From CAYYFV01 sp964451705 (GTDB lineage Bacteria; Patescibacteriota; Gracilibacteria; UBA1369; GCA-2718715), in NCBI GenBank assembly GCA_964451705.1, contig CAYVIV010000030.1, positions 1 to 9,804 on the forward strand: 9,804 bases of DNA, written 5' to 3'. The first letter of the stretch is position 1. Each line of letters opens with the position of its first letter. The translations under genes were made by a program, and so were the position numbers. Of the stretch, positions 7,639 to 9,804 are shown in pieces. The notes under the pieces are model-generated. The model saw nothing but the letters and a program-made list of their open reading frames with translations. It was not told the origin of the DNA and searched no databases.

Positions 7639-8820
7639 CTAACTAAATAAATCCTTAAAATACTCAAACACATTTATAAACTCAGATATAATTAACTTGT
7701 TATCAGTTATCAATGTTAACTCATCGTTGGTAAAAAAACCACCATAGCTCCAGTTATTTGAACCTGTCACAATCACACTATTATCAGAAATTAAAGTGTG
7801 GAAATGAAAAAAAGAATTAAAATCAGCTGGTACTCGACTAAAGTCAATTAAATTCTGATTCACAGAGTCTTGCAAAATCTGAACATTTGGAAACTGCGAC
7901 AAAAAAGACAGGTTCTTATAAAAAACTGAGTTTTCATTTTCAACAGTAAAGTTATCAATCAAAATTGTAACATTAAGACCCTGCTTAACTTTGGACATAA
8001 GGGCAGTGAAAACTTTATAATCTGTTAAATACCACATCATTAACTTTAAATCCTCCTTAGATTCATTAATAATCTCAATAATCTTATTTCTAACAGAGTA
8101 GCTTTTATAACCAGGTGACCTCCAAAATTCAATCTTAGAATCCGCATACTCAATTTCTGCTAAATATGGATTATATTTTGACAGTGAAAGCTTGTCTATA
8201 GTAGATACACCCTTGCGAATATTATCTAATTCTAAATTGATAGCAGCCAGAAAGTCCTTGTCTTGAGTGCGTATCATAAACCCTGGATCAAATTCATCTT
8301 GAAACCATGTTAAATTATTAGAGCCCCAATACAGTTCTTTATTATCAATGATGACCGCTTTGTGGTGCATATAAAAACTCCTATTCTCTAGTTCAGGTGC
8401 ATCTTTATTTAAATAATGAAGCTTGACCTTAGATCTGCTCTTAGGGAAGTGTAAATTTGTATATTTGCGCTTCTTCCAGTCAGTATACACATCTACCTTG
8501 ACTCCCCTTTCTGTAGCCTCATTTAATAAATCAACCAAGTACATACTATCAATAGAGTACATAAAAATCTCTATTGACTCTTTAGATCCAAGAATTGATT
8601 GCTCTACCGCAGTTAATAAAAAAGATTCATTAGTTGTCTGGTTGGTGTTTACAGCATTAAAAAACAAGTCCAAGCTCAAATTATCCTGAGAAGATACAGA
8701 ATATACAGCTTGAGTCGATCTATGGCTTTGATTGCCTGGCTTAAAATCCCTTAAAAACAAACCCCCAATCAACACACAGGCTAGACCTATAATGAATAAA
8801 TTTCTAAAAAAACAAAACAT
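7639..8820 (-). CDS. Membrane-anchored phospholipase D-like (HKD) protein with altered second motif
   Basis: This is a 393-residue member of the PLD superfamily (cardiolipin synthase, Nuc and related phosphodiesterases). Residues 6-23 form a hydrophobic segment after an Arg, likely a signal anchor placing the rest outside the cytoplasmic membrane; Cys15 in GLAC is only a poor lipobox. Motif 1 is complete: H152-x-K154, D159, G166-S167-x-N169. Motif 2 has H339, D346 and GSNN at 353-356, but His341 (CAC) stands where Lys is expected. In the family two HKD motifs build one active site that forms a phospho-His intermediate, so activity may be altered or lost; substrate could be phospholipid or nucleic acid. 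The ATG follows the upstream stop by six bases, indicating an operon, with no clear ribosome-binding site. The next in-frame Met (88) would remove the anchor, so 8820 is preferred. Stop is TAG. Confidence 0.88.
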   Translation of the reverse strand: MFCFFRNLFIIGLACVLIGGLFLRDFKPGNQSHRSTQAVYSVSSQDNLSLDLFFNAVNTNQTTNESFLLTAVEQSILGSKESIEIFMYSIDSMYLVDLLNEATERGVKVDVYTDWKKRKYTNLHFPKSRSKVKLHYLNKDAPELENRSFYMHHKAVIIDNKELYWGSNNLTWFQDEFDPGFMIRTQDKDFLAAINLELDNIRKGVSTIDKLSLSKYNPYLAEIEYADSKIEFWRSPGYKSYSVRNKIIEIINESKEDLKLMMWYLTDYKVFTALMSKVKQGLNVTILIDNFTVENENSVFYKNLSFLSQFPNVQILQDSVNQNLIDFSRVPADFNSFFHFHTLISDNSVIVTGSNNWSYGGFFTNDELTLITDNKLIISEFINVFEYFKDLFS

Positions 8821-8826
8821 TTACAA

Positions 8827-9804
8827 TTAAATTAATACTAAAGAAAATTTAAACTGAGACTGCATTTTGTTTAAATCACTCATAAAGTCCTTATTTAAAC
8901 TCACTGCCTCAGGCAAGATAACTATAGCAGGTCTTAAATAAAACAAATATACAAATTGAAATGCTAAATGAAAATCAATCGGTGGAGCCTCAAAGTAACT
9001 TTGGCGATAAATTGCATTGGCCTTAAATAGGTGATTATAAAAATTAAATTCACTTAATTCTTCAATCATCTCATGAAAATCATAAAATGGACTAAAGAGC
9101 TCTAACAAAGGTTGTAATTCCTCTGATTTCTCGCGGAAGCAATAAGTTGCCCCAAAATACTTATGCGCAAATGCGCGGTATGACATTCTAGTACCATCTA
9201 AATCCACACGTAGAGGGAAAAATTGTTTTTTGTATTCTAAATTCAAAACTCTAGTTGTAAATCCAGGCAGCTGTTGTAAATTCACTGTTTCAGCTGCAAC
9301 AAGTTTTATATCTAAGTTCTTATAGTACTCATCCAAAAACTTAATTTTATTTGTAAAAATTCTAAGTTTTTTGAATTTTAACGCTTTTGGTTTGAATGTT
9401 TTATCCGACTTAAACAAAACCTGCGTTACAATCAACAAGACTGGTAAATACAAACCTACTCGTAAAGACATAAATAACATATGTGTGAAAATCAAAACCA
9501 TTAAGGACAAAAGCACCACATCTTGAGACAAGATTAAAAACATCTCAGGGAAAACAACCTCCAAAAAAGGCATGAATAAAACAAATAAAGTTAAAACCAG
9601 AACTACAAGTTGATTTGCAAAAAACAAAGAGGCATTTCTTTTAGAACGAAATAAAACATCGTAAAAATTTAGATCCGCAAACCGCTCTAAAAACTTTTCT
9701 GCAAAAAACCCTCGTAAAAACTTTAAACTAGATACAGCGTAATAGGTTTCTGAAAAAAGTTTAGATTTAAAGGTTTGGTTCTTATTTACTAATTTTCTTG
9801 AAAA
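8827..9804 (-). CDS. Degenerate ABC-exporter-like membrane protein, C-terminal 325 residues (5' end outside window)
   Basis: The frame is open to the right edge with no in-frame ATG, so the true start lies outside; a TTG at 9627 is not a credible start because upstream codons continue the family pattern. Counting from the edge, residues 19-50 (ETYYAVSSLKFLRG...AEKFLERF) resemble the intracellular coupling region of type I ABC exporters. About 65-132 hold two hydrophobic stretches matching TM5 and TM6. From about 160 a nucleotide-binding-domain pattern follows: NLDIKLVAAETV, QLPGFTTRV at 178-186 where Walker A should be, VDLDGTRMSY at 200-209 (the usual iDG strand), and PAIVILPEAVSL at 292-303 in place of the Walker B PxILxLDEATSAL. 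The Walker A Gly/Lys and Walker B Asp are missing and no LSGGQ is visible. The chain ends at LVLI, just before the switch His. It is probably unable to hydrolyse ATP. The family assignment rests on pattern alone. It forms an operon with the PLD-like gene. Confidence 0.75.
   Translation of the reverse strand, partial: FSRKLVNKNQTFKSKLFSETYYAVSSLKFLRGFFAEKFLERFADLNFYDVLFRSKRNASLFFANQLVVLVLTLFVLFMPFLEVVFPEMFLILSQDVVLLSLMVLIFTHMLFMSLRVGLYLPVLLIVTQVLFKSDKTFKPKALKFKKLRIFTNKIKFLDEYYKNLDIKLVAAETVNLQQLPGFTTRVLNLEYKKQFFPLRVDLDGTRMSYRAFAHKYFGATYCFREKSEELQPLLELFSPFYDFHEMIEELSEFNFYNHLFKANAIYRQSYFEAPPIDFHLAFQFVYLFYLRPAIVILPEAVSLNKDFMSDLNKMQSQFKFSLVLI

Noticed and set aside
8827..9627. Complete 266-residue gene starting at TTG 9627
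   Set aside because: The same frame continues open to the window edge, and the upstream codons match the coupling region expected before TM5 of an ABC exporter, so the gene is cut by the window.

Overview
The window is AT-rich bacterial DNA, G+C about one third by eye. All four protein genes lie on the minus strand. Promoters look like sigma-70 extended -10 boxes, stops are TAA or TAG, and I see no clear Shine-Dalgarno sequence before any start inside the window. I cannot name the organism. Low G+C, very large proteins without recognisable enzymatic domains, a leucine-rich-repeat (LRR) block and decayed transporter parts would suit a host-associated or intracellular lineage, but that is inference.

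Layout in the direction of transcription (right to left). (1) 9804-8827: the C-terminal part of a membrane protein built like a type I ABC exporter half-transporter. Its nucleotide-binding domain is degenerate at Walker A and Walker B and stops just before the switch-histidine loop. (2) 8820-7639, six bases downstream: a membrane-anchored phospholipase D-like (HKD) protein whose second HKD motif has His in place of Lys. These two probably form one operon. (3) 7638-7455: an intergenic region with a 96-bp element closed by a perfect 9-bp inverted repeat, then a strong promoter. (4) 7454-2238: a 1738-residue protein of unknown function with an LRR block that contains a 99-residue tandem duplication. 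(5) 2237-1671: noncoding, with a degenerate array of roughly 40-bp repeats, a separate 12-bp inverted repeat 100 bp long overall, and another strong promoter. (6) 1670-1: the first 556 residues of another large unknown protein, with a Pro/Gln-rich end that runs off the window.

The most striking point is that the two large-protein genes share a nearly identical promoter and leader: an extended -10 TGCTATAAT, 17-bp spacing to the -35, the same downstream ATAGRGAATAA, and exactly 21 bases from the -10 to the ATG. Their N-terminal regions also look distantly alike. This suggests a co-regulated family of large paralogous proteins. The degenerate ABC-like protein and the anchored PLD-like protein upstream may form a separate envelope module; nothing in the sequence shows directly that they act on the large proteins.
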